Shown here in pieces: positions 53,145 to 62,445 of a stretch of 64,000 nucleotides of DNA. The notes below the pieces were generated by a model. That model did no database searches. It was given only the letters and a program-made list of their open reading frames with translations, and was not told the DNA's origin. This DNA comes from CAIWHR01 sp963724975 (GTDB taxonomy: Bacteria > Pseudomonadota > Gammaproteobacteria > Burkholderiales > Casimicrobiaceae): the NCBI GenBank assembly GCA_963724975.1, contig CAVRXB010000001.1, positions 124,001-188,000 of the forward strand. The letters run 5' to 3'. Each line of letters begins with the position of its first letter. Positions within the stretch are counted from its first letter, which is position 1. The translations under genes were made by a program, and so were the position numbers.

Positions 53145-55250
53145 ATGTCCGCGCCCTCCGCCGTTCCGTCCGGCCGCCGCAAACTGTTCGTGACGACGGC
53201 GCTGCCCTACGCGAACGGGCCGTTTCACATCGGCCACGTCATGGAGTACATCCAGGCCGACATCTGGGTGCGCTTTCAGCGGATGCAAGGACACGAGGTG
53301 CATTTCGTCGGCGCCGACGACGCGCACGGCGCCGCGATCATGCTGCGCGCCGAGGCCGAGGGTGTGACGCCAGAGGCACTGGTTTCGAAGATCGCGGCGA
53401 CGAGGCCGAAGGTCCTTGACGGATTTCATCTGAGCTTCGATCACTGGCATTCGACCGATTCGCCCGAGAATGTCGAGCTGTCGCACGACATTTACACCAA
53501 GCTCAAGAGCCGCGGATTGATCGATCGCCGCTCGGTCGAGCAGTTCTACGACCCCGTGAAGGCGATGTTCCTGCCGGATCGCTACATCAAGGGCACGTGC
53601 CCGAAATGCGGTACCAAGGACCAGTACGGCGACGCCTGCGAGAACTGCAGCTCGACGTACGCGCCGACCGACCTCATCGATCCGTACTCGACGCTATCCG
53701 GCGTGCGTCCGGAGTTGAAGTCGTCGATGCATCTCTTCTTCCGGCTCTCGGATCCTTCGATCGTCGCGTTTCTCCGGCAATGGACGCGCGCACCCGCGCC
53801 AGGTCAGTCGCTGCAGCCCGAGATCCTGAACAAGATCCACGAATGGCTCGGCAACGAAGGCGAGCCTGACAAGCTGACCGACTGGGATATTTCGCGCGAC
53901 GAGCCCTACTTCGGCATTCCGATTCCGAACGAGCCCGGCAAATACTTCTACGTCTGGCTCGATGCGCCGGTCGGCTATCTCGCATCACTGAAGCACTACT
54001 TCGACACTGGAAAGGCGAAGGCCAACGGCGAAGTGCGCGGGTTTGCCGAATTCCTGTCGTCACCGGACGTCGAGCAGTTTCATTTCATCGGCAAGGACAT
54101 CGTCTATTTTCATACGCTGTTCTGGCCGGCGATGCTCGAATTCGCGGGGGCGCCATACAAGGTGCCGACGAACGTGTTCGTCCACGGCTTCCTGACGGCG
54201 CTGGGCGAGAAGATGTCGAAGTCGCGCGGCACCGGTGTCAGCCCCGACTACTACCTCGACCTCGACCTCGATTCTGAATGGCTGCGCTACTACATCGCCG
54301 CAAAGTTGAACGCCAAGGTCGAGGATATCGACTTCAATCCGGACGACTTCGTAGCCCGCGTGAACAGCGACCTCGTCGGCAAGTACGTGAATATCGCGAG
54401 CCGGGCGGCGCGATTTGTCGCAAGCCATGGCAACCAGGTTGTTCGCGGGCAGACGTTCGAAGCCCGGCACGGAATCAGACTCGATACGGTTGCCGGCTTC
54501 GTCGCGCAGCATTACGAAAATCGCGAATTTGGCAAGGCCCTGCGCGAAATCATGGACTTGGCCGACAAGTCGAATCAGTATTTCGACAGTGCGAAACCGT
54601 GGGAATCATCGAAGGACCCAGCGAAAGCACCGCGGGCGCGCGAGACTGCATCGGAATGTCTTGATGATTTTCGCGTTCTCACGGCTATGCTGAAGCCCGT
54701 ACTGCCGGCGCTTGCGAAAAGAGCCGAAGCGTTCCTCAACTTGCCGCCCCAGTCGTGGGCCGACATCGAGCGGCGGCTGCCCGACGGTCACCGCATCAAC
54801 GCCTACTCTCACCTGATGACCCGAGTCGATGCAAAGCAGATGGATGCGCTGCTGGAGGGGCCGCCATCCGCAACGGCCCCTACGCCGCTATCCTCTCCCG
54901 CCGGCAGTGACGAAGGCGTCGCGCAAATTTCAATGGATGATTTCGCGAAGGTCGATCTGCGCATCGCGCGCATCGTCAACGCCGAACACGTCGAAGGCGC
55001 CGACAAGCTGATCAAATTGACGCTCGACGTCGGCGAAGGCCGCCATCGGACCGTTTTCGCCGGCATCAAGGCAGCGTACAGGCCGGAAGATCTGGTCGGG
55101 CGTTTGATGCCGATGGTCGCCAACCTCGCGCCGCGCAAGATGAAATTCGGCGTTTCCGAAGGCATGGTGCTCGCCGCATCCGGAGAGGGTCACGGCGTCT
55201 TCCTGCTCGCGGCCGACAGCGGTGCGCAGCCCGGAATGCGCATAAAATGA
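53145..55250 (+). CDS. metG: Methionyl-tRNA synthetase
   Basis: Class I synthetase of 701 residues. It has the HIGH-type motif HIGH in GPFHIGHVMEY and the KMSKS loop in GEKMSKSRGTG. The zinc knuckle is CPKCGTKDQYGDACENCSS, with four Cys. A C-terminal tRNA-binding EMAP/Trbp111-like domain (about 590-701) begins DDFAKVDLRIARIV. It charges both initiator and elongator tRNA-Met. It is divergent from apbC and 57 bases before the hyf-like operon. Confidence 0.98.
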   Translation: MSAPSAVPSGRRKLFVTTALPYANGPFHIGHVMEYIQADIWVRFQRMQGHEVHFVGADDAHGAAIMLRAEAEGVTPEALVSKIAATRPKVLDGFHLSFDHWHSTDSPENVELSHDIYTKLKSRGLIDRRSVEQFYDPVKAMFLPDRYIKGTCPKCGTKDQYGDACENCSSTYAPTDLIDPYSTLSGVRPELKSSMHLFFRLSDPSIVAFLRQWTRAPAPGQSLQPEILNKIHEWLGNEGEPDKLTDWDISRDEPYFGIPIPNEPGKYFYVWLDAPVGYLASLKHYFDTGKAKANGEVRGFAEFLSSPDVEQFHFIGKDIVYFHTLFWPAMLEFAGAPYKVPTNVFVHGFLTALGEKMSKSRGTGVSPDYYLDLDLDSEWLRYYIAAKLNAKVEDIDFNPDDFVARVNSDLVGKYVNIASRAARFVASHGNQVVRGQTFEARHGIRLDTVAGFVAQHYENREFGKALREIMDLADKSNQYFDSAKPWESSKDPAKAPRARETASECLDDFRVLTAMLKPVLPALAKRAEAFLNLPPQSWADIERRLPDGHRINAYSHLMTRVDAKQMDALLEGPPSATAPTPLSSPAGSDEGVAQISMDDFAKVDLRIARIVNAEHVEGADKLIKLTLDVGEGRHRTVFAGIKAAYRPEDLVGRLMPMVANLAPRKMKFGVSEGMVLAASGEGHGVFLLAADSGAQPGMRIK

Positions 55251-55306
55251 TCCGTGGCCGGACCGCCGGCGCGCAACGGCAGCGGCACTGACCGCGCGCC
55301 GCGCCG

Positions 55307-57307
55307 ATGGAACCGTCCTCGCTTACGTTCGTTCTCGCTGCGGTCGGCACATGGATTGCGATTGGTGCGCTGGGTCTCGTGCGTCCACGCAGCATCACGT
55401 TTGTCGGCTTCACATTGTTCCCGGCCGGTGCTGCGGTCGGTTTGGGGCTGGCGGTGGTCGCATTCTTTGCGATCGGACCGCTTCCGCAATCGACGGTCCT
55501 GCCGCTCGGACTGCCTGACCTTCCGTTTCACCTTCGCGTCGATTCGCTGTCGGCATTTTTCCTTCTGCTGCTAGGTTCCGCGGGCGCTGCAATTTCGCTT
55601 TACTCGGCGGGCTATTTTCGTTCCGGTGCCGGCAATGCCCCCGGGCTGCTTTGCTTTCAGTACCACGTTTTCCTGGCCGCGATGGCGATGGTGCTGATCG
55701 CCGACGACGCCTATCTGTTCATGGTCGCCTGGGAAACGATGGCGCTCGCTTCGTTCTTTCTCGTCACGACCGACCACCGCATTCCGGAGATTCGTCGCGC
55801 CGGATTTCTTTACCTGCTGATCGCGCACGTCGGCGCAATCGCGATCCTGCTCTGCTTTGGCGTGCTGCAGGGCGGGAGCGGCGACTACACATTCGGCTCG
55901 ATGCGCTCGGTGATCCTTGCGGGCAGCTGGCCAAGCATCGCGTTCTTTCTTGCGCTCTTCGGCTTTGGCGCAAAAGCCGGACTCGTCCCCTTGCATGTGT
56001 GGCTGCCGGAGGCGCACCCGGCGGCGCCGTCGCCGGTTTCCGCCTTGATGAGCGGCATCATGTTGAAGACGGCGATCTACGGTCTTTTGCGCGTCACGTT
56101 TGATCTGCTGAACGGCCAGCTTTGGTGGTGGGGAGTCGTCGGACTGGGGTTGGGACTCGCGACCGCGCTCCTCGGCGTCATTTTCGCCGCAGTGCAATCG
56201 GACATGAAGCGGCTGCTCGCTTACTCCTCGATCGAGAATATCGGCATCATCGTCGCCGCCATCGGCCTCGCGATTCTTTTCAAGTCGCATGGGAAGACGC
56301 TGATTGCGGCGATCGCCCTCACGGCGGCGCTCTATCACTGCCTGAACCACGCGTTCTTCAAGAGCCTGCTGTTTCTCGCGACGGGTTCGGTGCTGCACGC
56401 GACAAAGGAACGGAGTCTCGGCAAGCTCGGCGGTCTCATCCACCGGATGCCATGGGTCGCATGGCTCGCGCTCGTCGGCACGCTTGCCATCGCCGGCCTG
56501 CCGCCGCTGAACGGTTTCGTCTCCGAGTGGCTTCTGCTGCAGGCATTCCTGTTTACGCCAGGATTGCCCCAGTCGTTCGTCAATATGCTCGTACCCCTCG
56601 CTGCCGCTGCATTGGTTCTTGCGGTGGCGCTTGCCGCGTACGTCATGGTGAAGTTCTACGCTATCGTGTTCCTCGGACGGCCGCGCGAGCCGAGCCTCGC
56701 GTACGCGCGCGATGCTGGTATGCACGCGCGGATTGCACTGGGTTGGCTTGCCGCTGGCTGTATTGTGCTGGGTCTTTTCCCGGTCGCCGTGATCGGCGTC
56801 ATCGACAACGTCAACGCGATGCTGCTCGGCTCGACGGTGGGCCGCGCGGCGACCGTCAACTGGCTGGTGCTTGCACCGATCAACGCCGATCGTTCGAGCT
56901 ACAGCCCGCTGATCGTTCTCGCGATGATTGCCGGTGTCGTGCTGCTCACGATGCAGATCGTGCATCGCTACTATCACGGACGCGTCCGCGTTGCGCCGCC
57001 ATGGGATTGCGGTTTTTCGCAGCAGACACCGCGAATGCAGGACACGGCCGAAGGTTTCAGCCAGCCGATCCGCCAGGTGTTCGAGCCGTTCTTTCGCATC
57101 GAGCGCCACCTACCCTCGCCCTTCGACACCGAGCCCGTCTACTCGGTCAGTGCGTCGGACCACGCATGGTATTGGCTGTACCTGCCCGTTGTGCGCAGCG
57201 CGGATTTTCTTGCCCGCCAGGTTGGCCGCATTCAACAAGGACGTATCTCCGTCTATCTCACCTACAGCTTCGTGACGCTGATCACGCTGCTGTTCTTCGC
57301 CCGATGA
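55307..57307 (+). CDS. hyfB: Hydrogenase-4-like subunit B (antiporter-like membrane subunit)
   Basis: It has 666 residues and about 16 membrane helices. The NuoL/M/N-type core includes the proton-path Glu in AWETMALASFFLVT, the Lys in FGAKAGLVPLHVWLPEAHPA and HHAFF-like HCLNHAFFKSLLFLATG. The C-terminal HyfB extension contains WDCGFSQQTPRMQDTAEGFS. It forms the ion-translocating arm of a complex I-like membrane assembly. Its stop codon overlaps the first ATGAGC of the repeat array that follows. Confidence 0.93.
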   Translation: MEPSSLTFVLAAVGTWIAIGALGLVRPRSITFVGFTLFPAGAAVGLGLAVVAFFAIGPLPQSTVLPLGLPDLPFHLRVDSLSAFFLLLLGSAGAAISLYSAGYFRSGAGNAPGLLCFQYHVFLAAMAMVLIADDAYLFMVAWETMALASFFLVTTDHRIPEIRRAGFLYLLIAHVGAIAILLCFGVLQGGSGDYTFGSMRSVILAGSWPSIAFFLALFGFGAKAGLVPLHVWLPEAHPAAPSPVSALMSGIMLKTAIYGLLRVTFDLLNGQLWWWGVVGLGLGLATALLGVIFAAVQSDMKRLLAYSSIENIGIIVAAIGLAILFKSHGKTLIAAIALTAALYHCLNHAFFKSLLFLATGSVLHATKERSLGKLGGLIHRMPWVAWLALVGTLAIAGLPPLNGFVSEWLLLQAFLFTPGLPQSFVNMLVPLAAAALVLAVALAAYVMVKFYAIVFLGRPREPSLAYARDAGMHARIALGWLAAGCIVLGLFPVAVIGVIDNVNAMLLGSTVGRAATVNWLVLAPINADRSSYSPLIVLAMIAGVVLLTMQIVHRYYHGRVRVAPPWDCGFSQQTPRMQDTAEGFSQPIRQVFEPFFRIERHLPSPFDTEPVYSVSASDHAWYWLYLPVVRSADFLARQVGRIQQGRISVYLTYSFVTLITLLFFAR

Positions 57308-57691
57308 GCGCCGCGGGGCCGACCCGAACGCCTGCGCGAGCGGGGCGAAGCCAAGGCCCGAAGGGCGCGTCTGCGAGCGCGGGCGGCGGCCGACCCTCTA
57401 GCGTAACGGGTTGCATGCAACATTCCGGAGGCCGCACGAATAGCTCCCTCTCTGGGGGCAGCGTAGCGGCCGAATTAGCCAATGAAGCCGCAAGCGCGGG
57501 GGCCCAATGAGCGCGCAGGGCCGACCAAGGCGCGAATAGCTCCCCTCTGGGGGCAGCGTAGCGGCCGAATTAGGCCGCAAGCGTGGGGGACCAATGAGCG
57601 CCGCAGGGCCGACCCAAGGCGCGAATAGCTCCCCCTCTGGGGGCAGCGAAGCGGCCGAATTGGCCAATGAGGCCGCAAGCGTGGGGGACCA
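57304..57691 (+). repeat. Tandem repeat array with start-codon-like joints between hyfB and hyfC
   Basis: Three units each begin ATGAGCGC and run through GCAGGGCCGACC, CGAATAGCTCCC, CTCTGGGGGCAGCG, GCGGCCGAATT and GCCGCAAGCGTGGGGG up to the next ATGAGC. Unit starts are 57304, 57507 and 57594, and the hyfC start at 57692 is the fourth ATGAGC. Lengths are 203, 87 and 98 bases; the first has a unique insert and the second lacks nine bases. CCCTCTGGGGG and GCGGCC...GGCCGC can form hairpins. The array has no gene of its own. Confidence 0.8.
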
Positions 57692-58637
57692 ATGAGCCGC
57701 CGGCCTGTTTTCCGAGCTTCTGCAACTTGCGATCGCGCTGCTGCTGGCACCGCTGCTGGTCGGCTGGGTCAACAAGTGCCGCGCGTGGCTCTCGAACAAG
57801 CGCGCGCCATCGCTGCTGCTGCCGTACCGCACGATCCGCAAGCTCTTCATGAAGGACGCGGTCGTCGCCGCCACGGCGTCACCCATCTTTCGCCTTGCCC
57901 CGTACATCGTATTCGGCGCGATGTGCTGCGCAGCGGCGATCGTGCCCTCGCTCGTAACCGATCTGCCGTTTGGCAGCGCCGCCGATGCGATCGCACTCGT
58001 CGGCCTGTTCGCGCTTGCGCGCGTGTTCATCGCGCTGGCCGCGATGGACATCGGAACCGCATTCGGTTCGCTCGGCGCGCGGCGGGAGATGTTCATCGGC
58101 TTCCTCGCCGAGCCGGCGCTGCTGATGGTGCTCTTTACTGCGTCGTTGATCTCGGGCTCGACGTCGCTGCCGTCCATCGTCGACACGCTGGCGCATCGCG
58201 AATTCGCCTTCTATCCCAGCCTCGCGTTCGCCGGCGTCGCGTTTACGATGGTGTCGCTCGCCGAGAACGCGCGGATTCCGATCGACAACCCGGCGACCCA
58301 CCTCGAGCTCACGATGATCCACGAGGCGATGATCCTCGAATACTCGGCCAGGCACCTTGCGCTGATCGAGTGGGCCGCTGCGCTGAAGCTCTTCAACTAC
58401 TCGTGCATCGGGCTCGCGTTGTTCTTTCCCTATGGTATCGCCGCGGGCGGCGACTGGGTCGCGTTGCTCGGTGCGGTACCCATCCTCATCGCAAAGCTCG
58501 CGATCGGCGGCTTCGCGCTCGCGCTGATCGAAACGCTTTCCGCGAAGCTGCGTATCTTCCGCGCGCCGGAATTTCTCGGCACCGCATTCATGCTGGCGGT
58601 ACTGGCGATGCTCGTCAATCTGCTGCTCGGGAGCTAG
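57692..58637 (+). CDS. hyfC: Hydrogenase-4-like subunit C (NuoH-type membrane subunit), apparent 1-base frameshift at the start
   Basis: NuoH-like subunit that joins the membrane arm to the catalytic arm; about eight helices. As sequenced, the intact frame begins only at the ATG at 57849 (262 residues). It would then lack the first helix and the conserved loop LLVGWVNKCRAWLSNKRAPS, LLLPYRTIRKL. That segment lies just upstream in the same frame but has no start codon. Removing one C at 57697-57698 joins it to the ATG at 57692 (MSAGLFSELLQLAIALLLAP) and gives 314 residues, the normal length. The repeat consensus ATGAGCGCC before the gene supports the extra C. Later parts: MVSLAENARIPIDNPATHLE, EYSARHLALIEWA. 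Confidence 0.87.
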
Positions 58638-58640
58638 ATC

Positions 58641-59309
58641 GTGACGAATCTTCCGCTCTACGCCCAGCTGATCAACGTCTTCGCATCGATCCTGCTGCTC
58701 CTTTCGTTCGCGATGCTGGCACAGCGACGCGTGCTGTCGCTGATCGACCTTTTTGCGCTGCAAGGACTCACACTTGCCGTTTCGACGGCGGTCGTCGCCT
58801 ATGGAACGGGACAGACGCACCTTTATTGGTCGGCCGGGATAACGCTGGTGCTGAAAGTCGTCGTGTTGCCGTGGCTGCTGTACCGGCTGATCCAGCGGCT
58901 CGACGTGCGCTGGGAATTCGAAGGACTGATCAATATTCCGACGACGATGCTGATCGGTATCGTTCTCGTCGTCTTTGCCTTCAATCTCGCGCTTCCGATC
59001 TCGCAACTTTCGAGCACCGTGACGCGCTCGACGCTCGGCATCGCGCTCGCGAGCGTGATGCTGTCGTTTCTGATGATGATCACGCGCCGCAAGGCGATTC
59101 CGCAGGTGATCGGCTTCCTGTCGATGGAAAACGGTCTCTTCTTCGCGGCGACCAGCGCGACCTACGGCATGCCGATGGTGGTCGAGCTTGGCATCGCGCT
59201 CGACGTGCTGGTCGCGATGCTGATTCTCGGCGTGTTCTTTTTCCAGATCCGCGAGCAGTTCGACAGTCTCGACTTGAAGCATCTCGAGAAGCTCAAGGAG
59301 AACGAGTGA
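58641..59309 (+). CDS. hyfE: Hydrogenase-4-like subunit E (NuoK-type membrane subunit)
   Basis: It has 222 residues and about seven membrane helices, starting at a GTG four bases after the hyfC stop. The NuoK-like part carries the helix Glu in IGFLSMENGLFFAATS. It ends FDSLDLKHLEKLKENE, typical of HyfE. Confidence 0.9.
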   Translation: MTNLPLYAQLINVFASILLLLSFAMLAQRRVLSLIDLFALQGLTLAVSTAVVAYGTGQTHLYWSAGITLVLKVVVLPWLLYRLIQRLDVRWEFEGLINIPTTMLIGIVLVVFAFNLALPISQLSSTVTRSTLGIALASVMLSFLMMITRRKAIPQVIGFLSMENGLFFAATSATYGMPMVVELGIALDVLVAMLILGVFFFQIREQFDSLDLKHLEKLKENE

Positions 59310-59415
59310 GCGAGGCGGCGGTGAGCCAAGGCGCGAAGCACGGGTCCGCGAGCGAACGAGGGTGCCCGACAGTGAATCGCCTCGAGAGCAGCGGTCGGTG
59401 CGGAAGGCGGGAGCA

Positions 59416-60867
59416 GTGAACGAGATTGTCGCCGTCCTTGGCCTGCCGCTCGTCGGCGCCGCGGTGCTCGCCGTCGTCGGGCATCAGCGTTTTGCCGCCG
59501 AGGTCAACGTCGCCGCGAGCTTTGGCACGCTCGTCGCTGCCGCCGCTCTGACCTTGCGCGTGATCGCGCACGGACCCTTCATCGCGATCGACAAGCTGTT
59601 CTTCGTCGATCCGTTCAATGTGTTCCTGGTCGCGCTCACCGCTTTCGTGGGCTTCACGACCTCGCTCTTCTCGCGGTCGTACATGCGCGTCGAGCACGAG
59701 CACGGGCGCCTCACGCCGGCGCGTCTGCGGCTCTACCATTCGATGTACCAGCTCTTCAACTTCACGATGCTGCTGGCGCTTTTGTCCAACAACCTCGGGA
59801 TTCTGTGGGTGGCGCTCGAGGCGGCCACGCTCACGACCGTACTGCTCGTGTCGCTCTATCGGACTCCCGCGAGCCTCGAAGCGGCGTGGAAATATTTCAT
59901 CCTGTGCGGCGTCGGCATCGCGCAGGCGCTGTTCGGGTCTATCCTGCTGTACTTCGCGGCCGAGAAGCTGCTCGGCGCCGGCGGCGGCGCGCTCCTGTGG
60001 ACGGAACTCGATCTCGTCAAGGGCGACCTCGAACCCACCGTGCTTTCGCTCGCCTTCGTGTTCCTGCTCGTGGGTTATGGAACGAAAGTCGGACTCGTGC
60101 CCCTCCACAACTGGCTTCCGGACGCGCATGCGGAGGGGCCCACCCCCGTTTCCGCCGTGCTTTCCGGCCTGCTCCTCAATGTTGCGTTGTACGCTGTCGT
60201 GCGCTGCAAGGTCCTGGTCGAAGGCTCGTTGCATACAGGGATCGCAAAGGAACTGATGATGGGCTTCGGTCTCCTGTCGGTCGTGGTCGCGGCATTCCTG
60301 CTGTCGCGGCAAAAGGATGTGAAACGTCTGTTCGCCTATTCGTCGATCGAGCACATGGGGATCATCACGTTCGCGTTCGGCATGGGAGGCGCCGTGGCCA
60401 ACTTTGCAGCGCTCTTGCACATGACCGTGCATTCGTTGACCAAATCCGCAATCTTCTTCGCCGTCGGCCACGCGTCGCAGACGGCCGGAACGCAGGTGAT
60501 CGACGACATCCGCGGCCTCATTACGACCAGTCCCGTCATCGGCTGGGGACTCATCCTCGGAACGCTCGCCATTCTCGGCATGCCGCCGTTCGGCGTGTTC
60601 GCGAGCGAATTCCTGATCCTCATCACGGCGATTCGCGAGCAGCCGTGGGCGACGCCTTTGCTGCTCCTGGCGCTTGGTGTTGCGTTCGCGGCAGTGTTCT
60701 CCAAAGTGCAGCCGATGGTATTCGGGCAGTCGTCGCGGCCGCCGCTTCCGCACCGGCCGGCGATGATCCCGGTCTTCGTTCACATTGGACTCGTGCTGAT
60801 GCTGGGCCTGTGGATTCCGCCGTTCCTGGCGGAATGGTATCGGCAGGCGGCCCGTTTCATCGGCTGA
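59416..60867 (+). CDS. hyfF: Hydrogenase-4-like subunit F (antiporter-like membrane subunit)
   Basis: It has 483 residues from a GTG at 59416 behind GGCGGGAGCA; the open frame upstream is low-quality linker. About 14 helices are predicted. ILWVALEAATLTTVLLVSLY carries the first-half Glu, GYGTKVGLVPLHNWLPDAHA the Lys/His, HSLTKSAIFFAVGHASQ the second-half Lys, and GILGMPPFG-like AILGMPPFGVFASEF is present. It is a second proton- or sodium-path subunit of the complex. Confidence 0.92.
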   Translation: MNEIVAVLGLPLVGAAVLAVVGHQRFAAEVNVAASFGTLVAAAALTLRVIAHGPFIAIDKLFFVDPFNVFLVALTAFVGFTTSLFSRSYMRVEHEHGRLTPARLRLYHSMYQLFNFTMLLALLSNNLGILWVALEAATLTTVLLVSLYRTPASLEAAWKYFILCGVGIAQALFGSILLYFAAEKLLGAGGGALLWTELDLVKGDLEPTVLSLAFVFLLVGYGTKVGLVPLHNWLPDAHAEGPTPVSAVLSGLLLNVALYAVVRCKVLVEGSLHTGIAKELMMGFGLLSVVVAAFLLSRQKDVKRLFAYSSIEHMGIITFAFGMGGAVANFAALLHMTVHSLTKSAIFFAVGHASQTAGTQVIDDIRGLITTSPVIGWGLILGTLAILGMPPFGVFASEFLILITAIREQPWATPLLLLALGVAFAAVFSKVQPMVFGQSSRPPLPHRPAMIPVFVHIGLVLMLGLWIPPFLAEWYRQAARFIG

Positions 60868-60890
60868 ACGCGCGCACCGCAAACTCACCT

Positions 60891-62435
60891 ATGGATGTCT
60901 CCCGTCTCGGACTTGCCGCCGCGCCGCTGCCTTCAGCGGTTCCGGCGCAGCGGGTGCCGGTGAGCTCCGGACAGCTGCTGACCGCATGCCGTCTCGCGTG
61001 GGAAAACGGCGGACGGCTGGTCGCGCTCTGGGTCAGCGACGATCGCGACCGCGATCGCGGCTTTTGCGTGCGCGTCGCGCTGGAGGTTGCGGACAGATTG
61101 GTCATGCTGGAACACACGCTCCCCAATGCGGACGCGCACTATCCCGATGTCGCCGCGATCTTTCCGGCGGCGAATCGAATGCAGCGCGCGGCGTTCGACC
61201 TGACCGGGATAGCGGCGGATAGCGACGACCAGCGACAGTGGCTCTGGCAGGCATGCTGGCCGATCGACCGCTATCCGCTACGTCGCGATTTCGAAGCGTC
61301 GCCGAAATGGGAGCCTGGCGAAGAAGACTACGCGTTCGTCCGCGTTTCCGGCGACGGCGTGCACGAGATCCCGGTCGGCCCGGTGCACGCCGGCATCATC
61401 GAGCCTGGGCATTTCCGTTTTCAGGTCGTCGGCGAGAAGGTGCTGCGGCTGGAAGAGCGGCTTGGCTATGTCCACAAGGGCATCGAGAAGCGCTTCGAGG
61501 CGCTGCCCTTCGCCGAGGCGCATCGGCTCGCCGGGCGCGTCTCGGGCGACAGCACCGTCGCTTACGCGTGGGCGTTCGCGCAAGCCGCGGAGGCGATTGC
61601 GGGCGTCACCGTGCCGCCGCGCGCCGCGTGGCTGCGGGCACTCGCTCTCGAGCGCGAGCGGCTCGCGAACCATCTCGGCGACCTCGGCTACCTCGGCAAC
61701 GACTGTGGCTTCGCGTTCGGGCTCGCTCAGTTCTCGCTTCTCAAGGAGGATGTGCTCCGCACGAACTTCGCCGCGTTCGGTCACCGGATGATGATGGACG
61801 ACGTCATACCGGGGGGCGTGATCGCGGATCTGACGCCGGAACACGCCGCAGCGATGCGCGACGAAGGTACGCGTCTGCAGCGCGAGATCGCGCTGCTGCG
61901 CTCCATCTACGACGAGCACGCCGGATTGCAGGACCGTATCCGCGGATGCGGGATTGTCACCGCCGATCTTGCGACGAAGCTCGGGCTCGCGGGACTCGCG
62001 GGGCGCGCGAGCGGCATCGCGCGCGACCTGCGCCGTGATCTTGCGATCGAGCCATACGACGTGCTCGAGGTTCGCATGGCCACCGGGAAGGAAGGCGACG
62101 TCGCGGCACGGATCGCTGTGCGCTTCGACGAGGCGCTGGAATCGCTTCGTCTCATTCGTGTCATCGTCGACTCGATGCCCGACGGACCCGTGCGCGCGGA
62201 GCTGCCGCAGCCGCCGCCTTACAGAGTCGGCTTGGGATACGTCGAGGGCTGGCGCGGTCCGGTCTTCGTCGCGCTCGAGTGCGGGCCGGACGGATCGATC
62301 CGCCGCTGCCATCCGCACGATCCGTCATGGTCGTCGTGGCCGGTCCTGGAGCATGCGGTGATCGGAAACATCGTTCCCGATTTTCCTCTCATCAACAAGT
62401 CGTTCAACCTGTCGTACAGCGGGCACGACCTTTGA
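60891..62435 (+). CDS. hyfG: Hydrogenase-4-like large subunit lacking the NiFe site (HyfG/NuoCD type)
   Basis: It has 514 residues, with an N-terminal 30-kDa NuoC-like part (about 1-140) fused to a 49-kDa NuoD-like part. PVGPVHAGIIEPGHFRFQV and the following RLEERLGYVHKGIEKRFE match the family. Where NiFe large subunits have RVCGIC, this protein has GRVSGDST (215-222). Where they end DPCxSC, it has NLSYSG (506-511). All four metal cysteines are therefore absent and it cannot be a NiFe hydrogenase. This places it with Ehr-type subunits, whose physiological reaction is not known. Confidence 0.9.
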   Translation: MDVSRLGLAAAPLPSAVPAQRVPVSSGQLLTACRLAWENGGRLVALWVSDDRDRDRGFCVRVALEVADRLVMLEHTLPNADAHYPDVAAIFPAANRMQRAAFDLTGIAADSDDQRQWLWQACWPIDRYPLRRDFEASPKWEPGEEDYAFVRVSGDGVHEIPVGPVHAGIIEPGHFRFQVVGEKVLRLEERLGYVHKGIEKRFEALPFAEAHRLAGRVSGDSTVAYAWAFAQAAEAIAGVTVPPRAAWLRALALERERLANHLGDLGYLGNDCGFAFGLAQFSLLKEDVLRTNFAAFGHRMMMDDVIPGGVIADLTPEHAAAMRDEGTRLQREIALLRSIYDEHAGLQDRIRGCGIVTADLATKLGLAGLAGRASGIARDLRRDLAIEPYDVLEVRMATGKEGDVAARIAVRFDEALESLRLIRVIVDSMPDGPVRAELPQPPPYRVGLGYVEGWRGPVFVALECGPDGSIRRCHPHDPSWSSWPVLEHAVIGNIVPDFPLINKSFNLSYSGHDL

Positions 62436-62445
62436 CGCACAGACG

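Noticed and set aside
57304..57691. CRISPR array
   Set aside because: The repeats are long, abut without unique spacers, contain start and stop codons, and no cas genes are present.
55571..60888. Long minus-strand frames opposite hyfB, hyfC-hyfE and hyfF
   Set aside because: These are charged, Gln/Arg/Asp-rich shadows of membrane-protein genes; the plus-strand proteins are clear family members.
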